From Clostridia bacterium (GTDB lineage: Bacteria; Bacillota; Clostridia; Lachnospirales; Bianqueaceae): 64,000 nucleotides of DNA. How positions within the stretch are numbered: position 1 is the first letter of the stretch; every line of letters begins with the position of its first letter. Positions 52,540-60,347 of the stretch are shown one piece after another. A model generated the notes under the pieces. The model worked only from the letters and a program-made list of their open reading frames with translations, had not been told where the DNA came from and searched no databases. Where the stretch lies: assembly GCA_900764045.1 (NCBI GenBank), contig CAAFMN010000026.1:1-64000 (forward strand), written 5' to 3'. A program made the position numbers and the translations under genes.

Positions 52540-53388
52540 TTACTGTCCCTGTGGGGGCGTCCATTGCTTGTTCGGGTCTTTGTAGTGTACATGATCGTAC
52601 AGATGATCCATACAGTATTCACGGGAACCGTCACATTGAGAGCAGTAACGGAACTGCATGTTCGGATCATCCTTTTCTGTTTTTCCGCAGATGCAGCAGC
52701 GGTGAAACGGAACATCATAGATTACTTTGCCGGGTCCCTGATGGGTGGGGCGGGATTTTTGAACATACTGTTTGCGGCGGACGGCATAGCGGATCTTCTG
52801 GATGAGCTGCGGGCCGAAGAACAGGATATAGTTCAGGAAGCAGGCAAGGATCATCAGGCGAGTCGCCCAACTACCGACGATGAATTGATAGAGCAGCAGA
52901 GCAGCAGACAAGAGGCCAAGCCATTTTACTTTGATAGGAATAAAGAAGAAAAGTAAAAGCTGGACATCAGGGAACAGAGTGGCAAACGCCAGAAATAGCG
53001 ACTCATTTAAATAGGTTGTACTGCCGTAGATGTTGAAGATCAGAGAGGCAGCAATGGTGCAGAGGACACCAATCAGATAATATACGTTAAAACGGAAGGC
53101 GCCCCAACGGCTTTCCAGAGCGCGGCCTATAAAATAATCGAAATACAGAACGATCGCGACTGTAAACAGACTGCCGATATAGACAGAAGGCGGAATGAAG
53201 AGGAATGTGACTAAGCGCCAGACCTGTCCGTGCAGGACCTGATACGGATCCAATGTCAGGAACCTGACAAAATCTGTATTGAAGATGCACATGCAGAATA
53301 CAGCGATATTTCCAAGAACGATATACAGCATCAGATTGCGGATGGCAAAGCGTCCAAGCTTGCGCTCCAGCGTATCCATGAGTTTCAA
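52540..53388 (-). CDS. Rhomboid-like membrane protein with C-terminal zinc ribbon
   Basis: A 282-residue protein with six hydrophobic segments in a rhomboid-like order (VWRLVTFLFIPP, YFDYFIGRALESRWGAFRFN, YYLIGVLCTIAAS). The catalytic GxSG of rhomboid proteases is not present, so it is probably an inactive relative. The C-terminal 65 residues form a zinc ribbon (CCICGKTEKD ... YCSQCDGSREYCMDH). The start is TTG 53388, six bases after GGAGGT; an ATG three codons on has poorer spacing. It may bind membrane clients rather than cut them. Confidence 0.72.
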   Translation of the reverse strand: MKLMDTLERKLGRFAIRNLMLYIVLGNIAVFCMCIFNTDFVRFLTLDPYQVLHGQVWRLVTFLFIPPSVYIGSLFTVAIVLYFDYFIGRALESRWGAFRFNVYYLIGVLCTIAASLIFNIYGSTTYLNESLFLAFATLFPDVQLLLFFFIPIKVKWLGLLSAALLLYQFIVGSWATRLMILACFLNYILFFGPQLIQKIRYAVRRKQYVQKSRPTHQGPGKVIYDVPFHRCCICGKTEKDDPNMQFRYCSQCDGSREYCMDHLYDHVHYKDPNKQWTPPQGQ

Positions 53389-53407
53389 AGATATACCTCC
53401 TTAATCA

Positions 53408-55249
53408 TCAGATAAAGAAATCATCCGGAGACAGGGTTTCATAATCATCCTCTTTTTTAGCGTCCTTTTCGGACTTTGCTTCCGGTTCCGCAGGCACAGG
53501 CTCCGCGGTGGGTGCTTCCTGTGACTCCGGGGTCGGAGACTGCGGTTCTTGATAGAAATCCAGATCCGGCAGAATACCGGTTACCTCCTGAATCGTAGTG
53601 GTATGAACCTCGGTCATCTTCATGACCGGAATCTTCTGTGTGGCTTCTTTCCATTGCGCAAAGGCATTGCTGTCCAGCTGAATATCTTCCGGATCGGCCG
53701 GTGTAGACAGAGTATCATCCAAAGGCTCCAGCTGCGCCGTCTGTGAGTATTCCGGCTCATCGTCCTGAGCTTTGCGGCGGTGATAGGTGCGTGCCAGCAG
53801 TATGATGAGGACAATCAGCAGCAGCATAAAGAGGACAAGCCCAATCAGAATGTAGGGGATATAGCGTACAAATCCGCTGAGGAACTGCGTTGTGCCGCCG
53901 GAAGAGGAGCTGTCGGAAGAAGAGATCAGAGAACCGGCAGAAGAATCCTGTACGGAATCATTCGCGGAGAGCTCGCCCTCAAACTCGCCCGTGTAAGAAC
54001 GCAGCGTATCATTGGAGACGTTGTAATAGAAATAATCCCGTGTCCCAGAACTATTCTGTACATATACGATGTATTCCTGCGCGTTAGACGGGCTGACAAA
54101 AGCCTGGATACTGCGGCCGTGGATCGTGACGGCCTGCAAAGAAGTCCCCTGCGGAATCTTACTACCCATGGAAGCATCCAGCACCAGGTGGGTCTCACCG
54201 TTGATATAAAGGGAGACAGAGTTGAGGCAGGTCTGCGTTTGCGGATCATACAGATAGAAAGCGCCGTTTTCTCCGCGGAAATCCGTCAGATAGAACAGTA
54301 CCGTGCCATCCGGGGATTGCGCGACGTCCATGCTTTGCCCGCTCAGAACATAAGAGCCTCTGGAGAAACCGCTGGGAATCGAGGTCCCCTGCGGTATGGA
54401 CTGCATATACATGGTAATGCCGTCGATCTTAAAGGAGATCAGGTCATTGCTGGCAGAAGAATCGGCAGAGGAATTGCTGCCTGTAGAACTGTCCTCTATT
54501 GAAGAATTGGTGGAGCTTTCCTCGGCGGCCGCTCGGGTAATGGTTACTGTATAAACAATACTTGTACCATCTGGAGCGATAACAGTAATCGGCCGGATAT
54601 TATCACCGACGGCAAGGTCCGAAACTCCGGACACCTGAACAGCGGCGGTCGCGTCGTTGGCAATAGCGCTCAGTGTAACGGTAGTGATGTTATTGGGAAC
54701 GCTTAAAGTGTATTCGGTAATGCTCGGAGAAAAGGAAGGACTCAGCACGCCGTAGGATACCATCAGGCTTTTCAGTGTCGCGTCGGAAGACATGGTCCCG
54801 GCTGGGCTGACATGGACATCTTTACTGCCGGTGGGTGTACCTACACTCTCGGCCTGACCATTGTACATGGAACTCTCGACGACACGGATTGACGTATCGC
54901 CCTCAGCACGCGCGACAAAGCTCAGCGTATACTCCAACACGGTAGAGGCTTTGGATTCCATGGCGCGGAGGGTAAGAGAACCGGTATCGCCCTCGGCGGC
55001 GCCGCCGGTATATTCCAGAATGCCCGGATCATAGGTGATCTGGGCAAATACGCCGGCCAGCTGTTCACTGCTCTCAAAACGCAGTGTAACATAGAGCCAG
55101 TCCCCGACTTCCAGCGAATCCGAGCTCACGCCCACGGTTAGGTTGGAGACGGCGGCATAAACCCGATTATCAGATGTATGGTACATCGTTCCCATAATGC
55201 AGAAAATAGCACAAAGGCAAGCGAGCAGCTTTTTCCATGCAAGCTTCAT
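53408..55249 (-). CDS. Membrane-anchored protein with cohesin-like and cadherin-like domains
   Basis: A 613-residue surface protein. A signal peptide (about 1-32, ending VYAA) is followed by a cohesin-like domain (35-150: VGVSSDSLEVGDWLYVTLRF, TYDPGILEYTGG). A cadherin-like beta-sandwich (about 165-250: LKSLMVSYGVLSPSFSPSIT, YTVTITRA) comes next. After a Ser-rich linker there is a further beta domain, then one membrane span near 480-505 (YIPYILIGLVLFMLLLIVLI). The C-terminal cytoplasmic tail of about 105 residues is acidic and Pro/Glu-rich. ATG 55249 follows GGAGAG. It heads the operon with the rhomboid-like and DUF1836 genes. It may bind other surface proteins or glycans. Confidence 0.82.
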   Translation of the reverse strand: MKLAWKKLLACLCAIFCIMGTMYHTSDNRVYAAVSNLTVGVSSDSLEVGDWLYVTLRFESSEQLAGVFAQITYDPGILEYTGGAAEGDTGSLTLRAMESKASTVLEYTLSFVARAEGDTSIRVVESSMYNGQAESVGTPTGSKDVHVSPAGTMSSDATLKSLMVSYGVLSPSFSPSITEYTLSVPNNITTVTLSAIANDATAAVQVSGVSDLAVGDNIRPITVIAPDGTSIVYTVTITRAAAEESSTNSSIEDSSTGSNSSADSSASNDLISFKIDGITMYMQSIPQGTSIPSGFSRGSYVLSGQSMDVAQSPDGTVLFYLTDFRGENGAFYLYDPQTQTCLNSVSLYINGETHLVLDASMGSKIPQGTSLQAVTIHGRSIQAFVSPSNAQEYIVYVQNSSGTRDYFYYNVSNDTLRSYTGEFEGELSANDSVQDSSAGSLISSSDSSSSGGTTQFLSGFVRYIPYILIGLVLFMLLLIVLIILLARTYHRRKAQDDEPEYSQTAQLEPLDDTLSTPADPEDIQLDSNAFAQWKEATQKIPVMKMTEVHTTTIQEVTGILPDLDFYQEPQSPTPESQEAPTAEPVPAEPEAKSEKDAKKEDDYETLSPDDFFI

Positions 55250-55457
55250 AAGTATCTCTCCTATCGAAATGATTGTTGTTTGGTATTTATCATAAATGGC
55301 CTGTATATATCGTAAAAACGAAACAAATGACCGCTGGGACCTGATCATTATAACATAAAAGCAGACTCCTGCAAACACTTTTACATTTTTGTTAATAAAA
55401 TTTTCAACAGTGTAATATATTTTAGATACAATCCGGGGAAGATTTGCAAAAAAGCAC

Positions 55458-55486
55458 TTGACAAATGGGAATGGATACTGTAGAAT
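55458..55486 (+). promoter_or_regulatory. tRNA-Trp promoter
   Basis: TTGACA (55458-55463), 17 bases, TAGAAT (55481-55486), 20 bases before the tRNA. Confidence 0.85.
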
Positions 55487-55505
55487 AGAATCTGCCTTTT
55501 GGCAT

Positions 55506-55578
55506 AGAGGAATAGTTCAGTCGGTAGAACGTCGGTCTCCAAAACCGAATGTCGTGGGTTCGAGTCCTACTTCCTCTG
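55506..55578 (+). tRNA. tRNA-Trp (anticodon CCA)
   Basis: A 73-base cloverleaf. The acceptor AGAGGAA pairs with TTCCTCT, and the anticodon loop CTCCAAA gives CCA. CCA is not encoded. It is a single gene with its own promoter and terminator. It is the cognate tRNA expected for the T-box leader at 15621. Confidence 0.97.
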
Positions 55579-55586
55579 TTAAAGAG

Positions 55587-55618
55587 ACCGCCTGAATAAG
55601 TCTATTCAGGCGGTTTTG
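55587..55618 (+). terminator. tRNA-Trp terminator
   Basis: ACCGCCTGAATA pairs with TATTCAGGCGGT, followed by TTTT. Confidence 0.9.
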
Positions 55619-55653
55619 CTTTAGAGAATCTGGAAAAAGGAGCGATGCAATCA

Positions 55654-56046
55654 ATGGACAGTAAATGGCAAGAATTATATGACGCGGCGAAGCAGGTATT
55701 AAAACCGCGGGAGGTTTCTAAACTGATTGAGGCCGGTGGAGTTTCCGCGGCGGTAGAATCCGTGTCGGGCAAGATATATGTCGGAGTGTGTGTAGATACG
55801 GCGTGTACATTGGGTGTATGCGCGGAGCGCAATGCTATTTTCAACATGATTACGAATGGGGAAAACGCGATCAAGCGTGTTATTGCCATCAATGGAAAAG
55901 GAAAAGCCATTCCGCCGTGTGGAGCGTGCCGGGAATTTATGACACAGCTGATGCCGGAGGACTACGGAAAGATTGAGATTATGATGGATTATGAGAATGA
56001 GAGAATCGTAACTCTCGGGGATCTGACACCGGAATGGTGGATATAA
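55654..56046 (+). CDS. Cytidine deaminase-family protein
   Basis: A 130-residue zinc deaminase. The zinc and proton-shuttle motifs are TLGVCAERNAIFN (Cys-Ala-Glu) and PPCGACREFM (Pro-Cys-x-x-Cys). Length suits free-nucleoside cytidine or blasticidin-S-like deaminases; the CAE form and the C-terminal WW pair do not settle which. I choose ATG 55654, eleven bases after AAGGAG; ATG 55645 is too close to that site. A hairpin terminator follows. Confidence 0.85.
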   Translation: MDSKWQELYDAAKQVLKPREVSKLIEAGGVSAAVESVSGKIYVGVCVDTACTLGVCAERNAIFNMITNGENAIKRVIAINGKGKAIPPCGACREFMTQLMPEDYGKIEIMMDYENERIVTLGDLTPEWWI

Positions 56047-56121
56047 TCATGTGCCCATTGCAAAAGAAAAATCCGCGTGTTATAATAGGATTGGATTGAG
56101 GGCAATCATACTGAATTTTAG

Positions 56122-56145
56122 AAAGCTGCCGCATGGCAGCTTTTC
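56122..56145 (+). terminator. Terminator after the deaminase gene
   Basis: AAAGCTGCC pairs with GGCAGCTTT around GCAT, ending in TTTTC. Confidence 0.75.
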
Positions 56146-56205
56146 AAAAATATGAAGGTTAGCGTATACTAACTTGCGCCAACCTTATCCAGGGGAGCGG
56201 AGAGC

Positions 56206-56475
56206 ATGAGAGTTTTAGAATATGGAAGAGAGCATGAAAAGACGCTGCTTTTTCTGCCGTGTACAGCGGAGCCGGAGTGGGCGTTTACCGATTCGGTAAC
56301 GCGGTTGGCGCAAAATTACCATGTGATGCAGATCGTCTATGATGGCCACGGCGAAACAGAAGAGGAGTTTGATTCCGTGGAGGCAACAGTGGATGAAGTG
56401 ACGGATTGGCTGCGGAACCATGGTGTTGCACATCTGGATGCGGCTTACGGATGCTCCCTGGGCGGCGCGTGCTGA
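56206..56475 (+). pseudogene. Alpha/beta-hydrolase fragment (5' part of a chimera)
   Basis: An 89-codon frame begins like a Clostridial alpha/beta hydrolase (LLFLPCTAEPEWAF, IVYDGHGETEEEFDS) and reaches the nucleophile elbow GCSLGG, then ends two residues later. About two thirds of the usual protein is absent. The sequence switches directly to a methyltransferase tail at 56469, which points to a deletion joining two genes. The peptide may still be translated (ATG with GGGGAGCGGAGAG before it) but cannot be an active hydrolase. Confidence 0.75.
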
Positions 56476-56670
56476 AAAAGGGCGGCGTATTTGTTTTGCA
56501 TGACAGCATGAAGCCGCAGATGTACGGCGATATGATTGCTTTTGTAGAAAAACTGGATGGGATTTGACGAGGTACGATATGTGGAGACCGAGGAGACTAT
56601 TTTCGGCTCCAAGAGCCGTGCCGCAATGATAATGCTGGGCAACTCCGCTATGATCGTCGGAAGGAAATAA
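56469..56670 (+). pseudogene. Methyltransferase C-terminal fragment with a frameshift
   Basis: Starting within the hydrolase fragment, VLKKGGVFVLHDSMKPQMYG and then MGFDEVRYVETEETIFGSKS look like the C-terminal part of a class I SAM-dependent methyltransferase. The frame breaks near 56560, where EKLDGI meets TGA; a shift restores it to the TAA at 56668. It is the downstream half of a deletion joint. Confidence 0.65.
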
Positions 56671-56736
56671 TGCGGAATGTTTCCGGATCACCCGTCTTAA
56701 TATATTTTTCAATTGCAAAATATTCAGAAAAACGCT

Positions 56737-56764
56737 ACAATCTCCCTCTAAGGAGGGAGATTGT
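56737..56764 (+). promoter_or_regulatory. Hairpin masking the ribosome site, copy 2
   Basis: ACAATCTCCCTC and GAGGGAGATTGT form a perfect 12-pair stem around TAAG. The 3' arm holds the Shine-Dalgarno sequence and includes the TTG at 56761. Copy 1 keeps the hairpin with different paired bases. Confidence 0.75.
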
Positions 56765-57446
56765 TGTTTCCTGTGATCTATTTTCTTTTCGTTACCGCCA
56801 AGTGCCTCTCGTACCGCGGTTCTTGGAGCTTATCTCGAAAGCGCCATACTAACGGACACATGTATTATTACAAGCAGACTGCCGATAAGACCTGCTATGT
56901 GAGGCGCAGGGACGAACCTCAGGTCCTGGCTGAATATGATGAGCGGCAGAAGTGGCGCCAGGAGCGTAAGGAGCTTCAACAACAGCTGATGAGTCTATCG
57001 CCTTCTGAGCGCCGCGAAGCCCGCCAGCAGATGAAATTATACCAAGAGCTTGGACTCGAGAAATTGCCCTTGGATAAGGATGTATCCTTCGACGGGACGG
57101 TTCTCGACTCCAGAGCCGAAATCATTCTCTATGAGTCCTTGAAAAACTTGGGTATCATGAGCGAACATAACCGCCCGATTGATTCTGGATCTTATAGTTA
57201 TTTTTCACATTCACTATTAATGGCAAAAGGATCTATCTGGAGCACATGGGCAAATTAGACGATCCTCAATATCGCCGCAAGCAAATCGAAAAGATCAAAA
57301 ACTACAAAACTCATGACATCCGCCTCGGCGAGAACCGGGTCATCACAAGCTCCAACAAACACTTTCAAGCCCCTAGGGTCCTTTGGCAATTAGTCATCCG
57401 CGGAGTTTTGTCAGCATCAAAAGCAAGAAAACTGATCAAAAAATGA
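56761..57446 (+). pseudogene. Broken PD-(D/E)XK nuclease-like gene (element copy 2)
   Basis: The first 147 codons match the intact gene at 18842-19543 with only seven residue changes. A seven-base deletion near 57203 then shifts the frame; compared with copy 1 it removes exactly the codons for Trp-Pro-Asp, the PD motif of the predicted active site. Translation would end at 57258 after unrelated residues. The remaining original frame is still open from 57246 to the TGA at 57446. Hairpin, leader and array are retained around it. High similarity implies recent duplication or transposition. Confidence 0.85.
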
Positions 57447-57477
57447 CAATTTTTATTAAGACCCTCCTACCCTTTAG

Positions 57478-57503
57478 AAGTCCGTCCCTCCACGAAAAAT
57501 CTA
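57478..57503 (+). repeat. Conserved leader between gene and array, copy 2
   Basis: These 26 bases are identical to the reverse strand of 18787-18812. They lie between the gene end and the array, as in copy 1. Confidence 0.8.
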
Positions 57504-57531
57504 TTAGATTTTCTTGAAAATCCGGAGAATT

Positions 57532-57866
57532 CTGGTACACCAAAGAGTCTTCTTCTCCCAAGTGTACCAGATTATTTCAAAAATCCAAAGAAACCTATAA
57601 AAATCTGGTACACCCAGGAGCCTCAACTCTCAAAGTGTACCAGATTATTTTTAGAGAACCAGAGAAACCTATAAAAATCTGGTACACTCCAAAGTCTTAT
57701 TCTCCCAAGTGTAGCAGATTTTTTTGAAAATCCAGAGGAAACCTATAAAAATCTGGTACACGCAGGAGTCTCACTCACCAAAGTGTACCAGATATTTTCG
57801 AAAAAACCAGAGAGATCCATAGAATTCCTGGTACACCTAAGAGCCTCATTCTCCCAAGTGTACCAG
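57532..57866 (+). repeat. Hairpin repeat array of element copy 2
   Basis: Five units begin with CTGGTACAC at 57532, 57605, 57679, 57753 and 57828 (steps of 73, 74, 74 and 75). Each is closed by GTGTACCAG after 19-21 bases; the third has one mismatch (GTGTAGCAG). Loops carry AGGAG or AAGAG followed by (T/C)CTC-like sequence. Links of about 35 bases share a TTTTGAAAATCC...CCTATAAAAAT pattern. This stretch also fills the gap between the nuclease remnant and the converging gene at 57886; I see no gene in it. Confidence 0.92.
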
Positions 57867-57885
57867 GGTTTAAATGGAACCTCAC

Positions 57886-58362
57886 CTATTTTTCCTGTAC
57901 TTCTTTTCCGCTGAGGTGTTCAATCTCGATTTCAAAAAGCTGTGTGGCCCTTCCGGCCTTGGCGATCTCTTCATCGACCAACTGTTCTTCGGGATAATAC
58001 TTCATAGCGAACTGTTTAAGTCTTGCCAGAGCCTCCGGGCCGTTTTCTACCAAGCGGCATCTGCCGAACACAACTACGCTTTGCACAAATGGAGCCCACA
58101 CGTCTTCCTTGATGGTTTCATTTCCGTACACGGTAAAGCACACTTTATCACAAGCCCGGAGCGCTTCGATTTTATGCCCTGCTTTTGCCCCGTGAAAGTA
58201 GATTTTGCGGTTTTCTTTATCGAAGAAGAAGTTGATCGGGAACGCATAAGGATAACCTTCTACACCGTTTACGGCCAGAACGCCGCGGCGGCTTTTAACT
58301 AGCAGTTGTTCTGCTGCCTCTAGGCTGATCTCATTTTTCTTTTTCCGAATTGCTCGAAACAT
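57886..58362 (-). CDS. Pyridoxamine-phosphate-oxidase-like flavoprotein (NimA type)
   Basis: A 158-residue split-barrel protein of the PNPOx-like group, with LLVKSRRGVLAVNG, PYAFPINFFFD and KIYFHGAKAGHKI. These proteins bind FMN or haem and include nitroimidazole reductases. The conserved GAKAGHK segment favours the NimA/YvaI-like branch. ATG 58362 follows AGGAGG, 15 bases after the ttcA-like gene, so it is probably the last gene of the tRNA-modification operon. Confidence 0.88.
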   Translation of the reverse strand: MFRAIRKKKNEISLEAAEQLLVKSRRGVLAVNGVEGYPYAFPINFFFDKENRKIYFHGAKAGHKIEALRACDKVCFTVYGNETIKEDVWAPFVQSVVVFGRCRLVENGPEALARLKQFAMKYYPEEQLVDEEIAKAGRATQLFEIEIEHLSGKEVQEK

Positions 58363-58377
58363 AGCGTGTCCTCCTAT

Positions 58378-59229
58378 TTACACATCGGTGTCATCATAAT
58401 GTTCCAAAAACGAATACAGTTTTCCGTTCGTCTTGTAGCCGGGGAAGGTGTCGAGGTGAACCGCGTGGATACTGTTGAAAATACTTTTTTCAATATTCGG
58501 ATTCTCCCGCTTCAGGCGGCGGATCAATGTTTTGATCTCCTGACGTTTGGATCCGCCTCCGCCATTATCGCACATGGTGCAGTTTTCGGTAAAACGGCAG
58601 GCGCATTGAATAAATTCCAGATCGTTATAGCGTTTCCAGGCCAGAATATCATCTTCGTGGACACAGTACAGAGGGCGGATCAGTTCCATCCCCTCAAAGT
58701 GCTGGCTATGCAGCTTCGGTAGCATCGCCTGAAGCTGAGAACCGTAGAACATTCCCATTACGGTAGTCTCTATGACATCGCTGAAGTGATGCCCCAGAGC
58801 GATCTTATTGCAGCCTAGTTCCTTTGCTTTATTGTAAAGGTGTCCCCGCCGCATTCTGGCGCACAGGTAACAAGGGGATTTGTCCGTACTGTTTGCGATT
58901 TCGAAAATATTGGTCTCAAAAATGGTAATAGGAATATGCAAAAGCAGGGCGTTGCTTTCGATTTTCTGACGGTTGATTTCGTTGTAGCCAGGATCCATGA
59001 CAAGAAAAACAAGCTCAAAGGGAATATCGCTGATACGCTGCAGCATTTGCGTCAGCTTGGCCATCAGCATAGAGTCCTTGCCGCCGGAAATACAGACAGC
59101 GATTTTGTCTCCCGCCTGAATCAGCTCATACCGCTTTACCGCGGCTACAAAGGGATTCCATATTTCCTTGCGGAATTTTTTTATAAGACTTCGTTCGATG
59201 GACTGATACGGTTCTAATGTTTTACTCAT
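58378..59229 (-). CDS. TtcA-family tRNA thiolation enzyme
   Basis: A 283-residue PP-loop ATPase. The ATP motif SGGKDSMLMA (about 49-58), the Fe-S ligand pairs CYLCARMRRG and CxENCTMC, and GHHFSDVIETT are all present as in TtcA, which makes 2-thiocytidine in tRNA. Its start overlaps the stop of the cysteine desulfurase gene (ATGA), tying sulfur donor to acceptor. TtcA orthologues in Firmicutes may modify other positions, so the exact target is not certain. Confidence 0.87.
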   Translation of the reverse strand: MSKTLEPYQSIERSLIKKFRKEIWNPFVAAVKRYELIQAGDKIAVCISGGKDSMLMAKLTQMLQRISDIPFELVFLVMDPGYNEINRQKIESNALLLHIPITIFETNIFEIANSTDKSPCYLCARMRRGHLYNKAKELGCNKIALGHHFSDVIETTVMGMFYGSQLQAMLPKLHSQHFEGMELIRPLYCVHEDDILAWKRYNDLEFIQCACRFTENCTMCDNGGGGSKRQEIKTLIRRLKRENPNIEKSIFNSIHAVHLDTFPGYKTNGKLYSFLEHYDDTDV

Positions 59230-60347
59230 TTTGTCAACTCCTTATAGCAGGTGTCAAACGCTTTCAAAAACTGTGAGATTTCCTCTTCCGTTGTCAGGTG
59301 GCTGAGACTGATTCGCCAGGAAGACAGGGCATTCTTACGATCCCGGCTGACCGCGAATACCGCTCGGGAAGGCGTACCTTCAACGGAACAGGCGGATTTG
59401 ACCGAAACACAGACTCCGGCGTCGTCCAGGGCGGCCTGAAAAGCGCTTGCCTTTACTCCTTGTACGCTGAGGTTTAGAATATGAGGAACAGCCGCGTCAG
59501 GGCTGTTGACGCGTACTTTCGGATACGCGGACAAAGCGGTTCTGAGAGCCGTATTGCGTGCGGCGACGATTTGGTTCCTTTCGGAGAGCGTATTCAGAGC
59601 CAACGTAAGCGCGGTGTCAAGAGCAGCCGCGAGAGACAGTGTAGGAGTCCCGCTCCTATAGAGGGTCGTGCTGACGCCGCCGTGGATCAGGGGCTCAATT
59701 ACCAGATCTTTGCGTTTCAAAAGGATGCCGCTGCCGTTCAATCCGTAAAATTTATGAGCGGCAAAAGAGGCGGTGTCAATGCCGTCAAAGGAAAAATCAA
59801 TCTTCCCGATCGCCTGTGTGGCATCGACATGCAGACGGCAGTTTGGAAAATCTTTTAGTATGTCCGCAATCTCTCGGATGGGCTGAACCGTACCAAGCTC
59901 GCTGTCAACCGCACAGACAGCAACAAGCACCGTATCCTTGCGCAATAATTCCCGTAGATGCGCGAGGTCAATTTTGCCGTCCCTGTCGATATTTACGAGG
60001 TCGATCTCATAGCCCTGTTCCTGCAGATACGTCAGCGGGCCACTCACTGAAGCATGCTCCAGTGGTGTGGAAATGATGTGCCTGCCGTAATGACGGGTGG
60101 CACGCGCGATTCCTTTAATCCCCAGATTGTTCGCTTCACTTGCGCCGGAGGTGTAGATGATTTCGGAAGGCTGCACGCCAAGACGCGCGGCAATCGAGTC
60201 TGTAATCTGAGACAGAGCGTCTTTTGCTGCCCTTCCGGCGTAGTGATTGGAATTAGGATTGCCAATATAGGTTCTTTCGGTACGGCAGAAGCGGTTGAGT
60301 ACAGCGGCATCGACCGGCGTATTGGCACAGTAGTCAAGATAAATCAT
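59226..60347 (-). CDS. Cysteine desulfurase (NifS/CsdA type)
   Basis: A 373-residue PLP enzyme that takes sulfur from cysteine. Typical segments are YLDYCANTPVD at the start (Cys replaces the usual Asn/Ala area), TSGASEANNLGIKGI, LEHASV, HVDATQAIGK and the PLP Lys in SFAAHKFYGLNGSG. The persulfide Cys is probably in SVKSACSVEG. ATG 60347 overlaps the stop of the upstream tcdA-like gene. Position between tcdA and ttcA suggests it serves tRNA sulfur chemistry. Confidence 0.9.
   Translation of the reverse strand: MIYLDYCANTPVDAAVLNRFCRTERTYIGNPNSNHYAGRAAKDALSQITDSIAARLGVQPSEIIYTSGASEANNLGIKGIARATRHYGRHIISTPLEHASVSGPLTYLQEQGYEIDLVNIDRDGKIDLAHLRELLRKDTVLVAVCAVDSELGTVQPIREIADILKDFPNCRLHVDATQAIGKIDFSFDGIDTASFAAHKFYGLNGSGILLKRKDLVIEPLIHGGVSTTLYRSGTPTLSLAAALDTALTLALNTLSERNQIVAARNTALRTALSAYPKVRVNSPDAAVPHILNLSVQGVKASAFQAALDDAGVCVSVKSACSVEGTPSRAVFAVSRDRKNALSSWRISLSHLTTEEEISQFLKAFDTCYKELTK

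Noticed and set aside
57532..57866. CRISPR array
   Set aside because: Repeat-like and spacer-like parts are both semi-conserved, the period is 73-75, the repeats are inverted half-sites, and no cas gene is near. It is a tandem dyad array.
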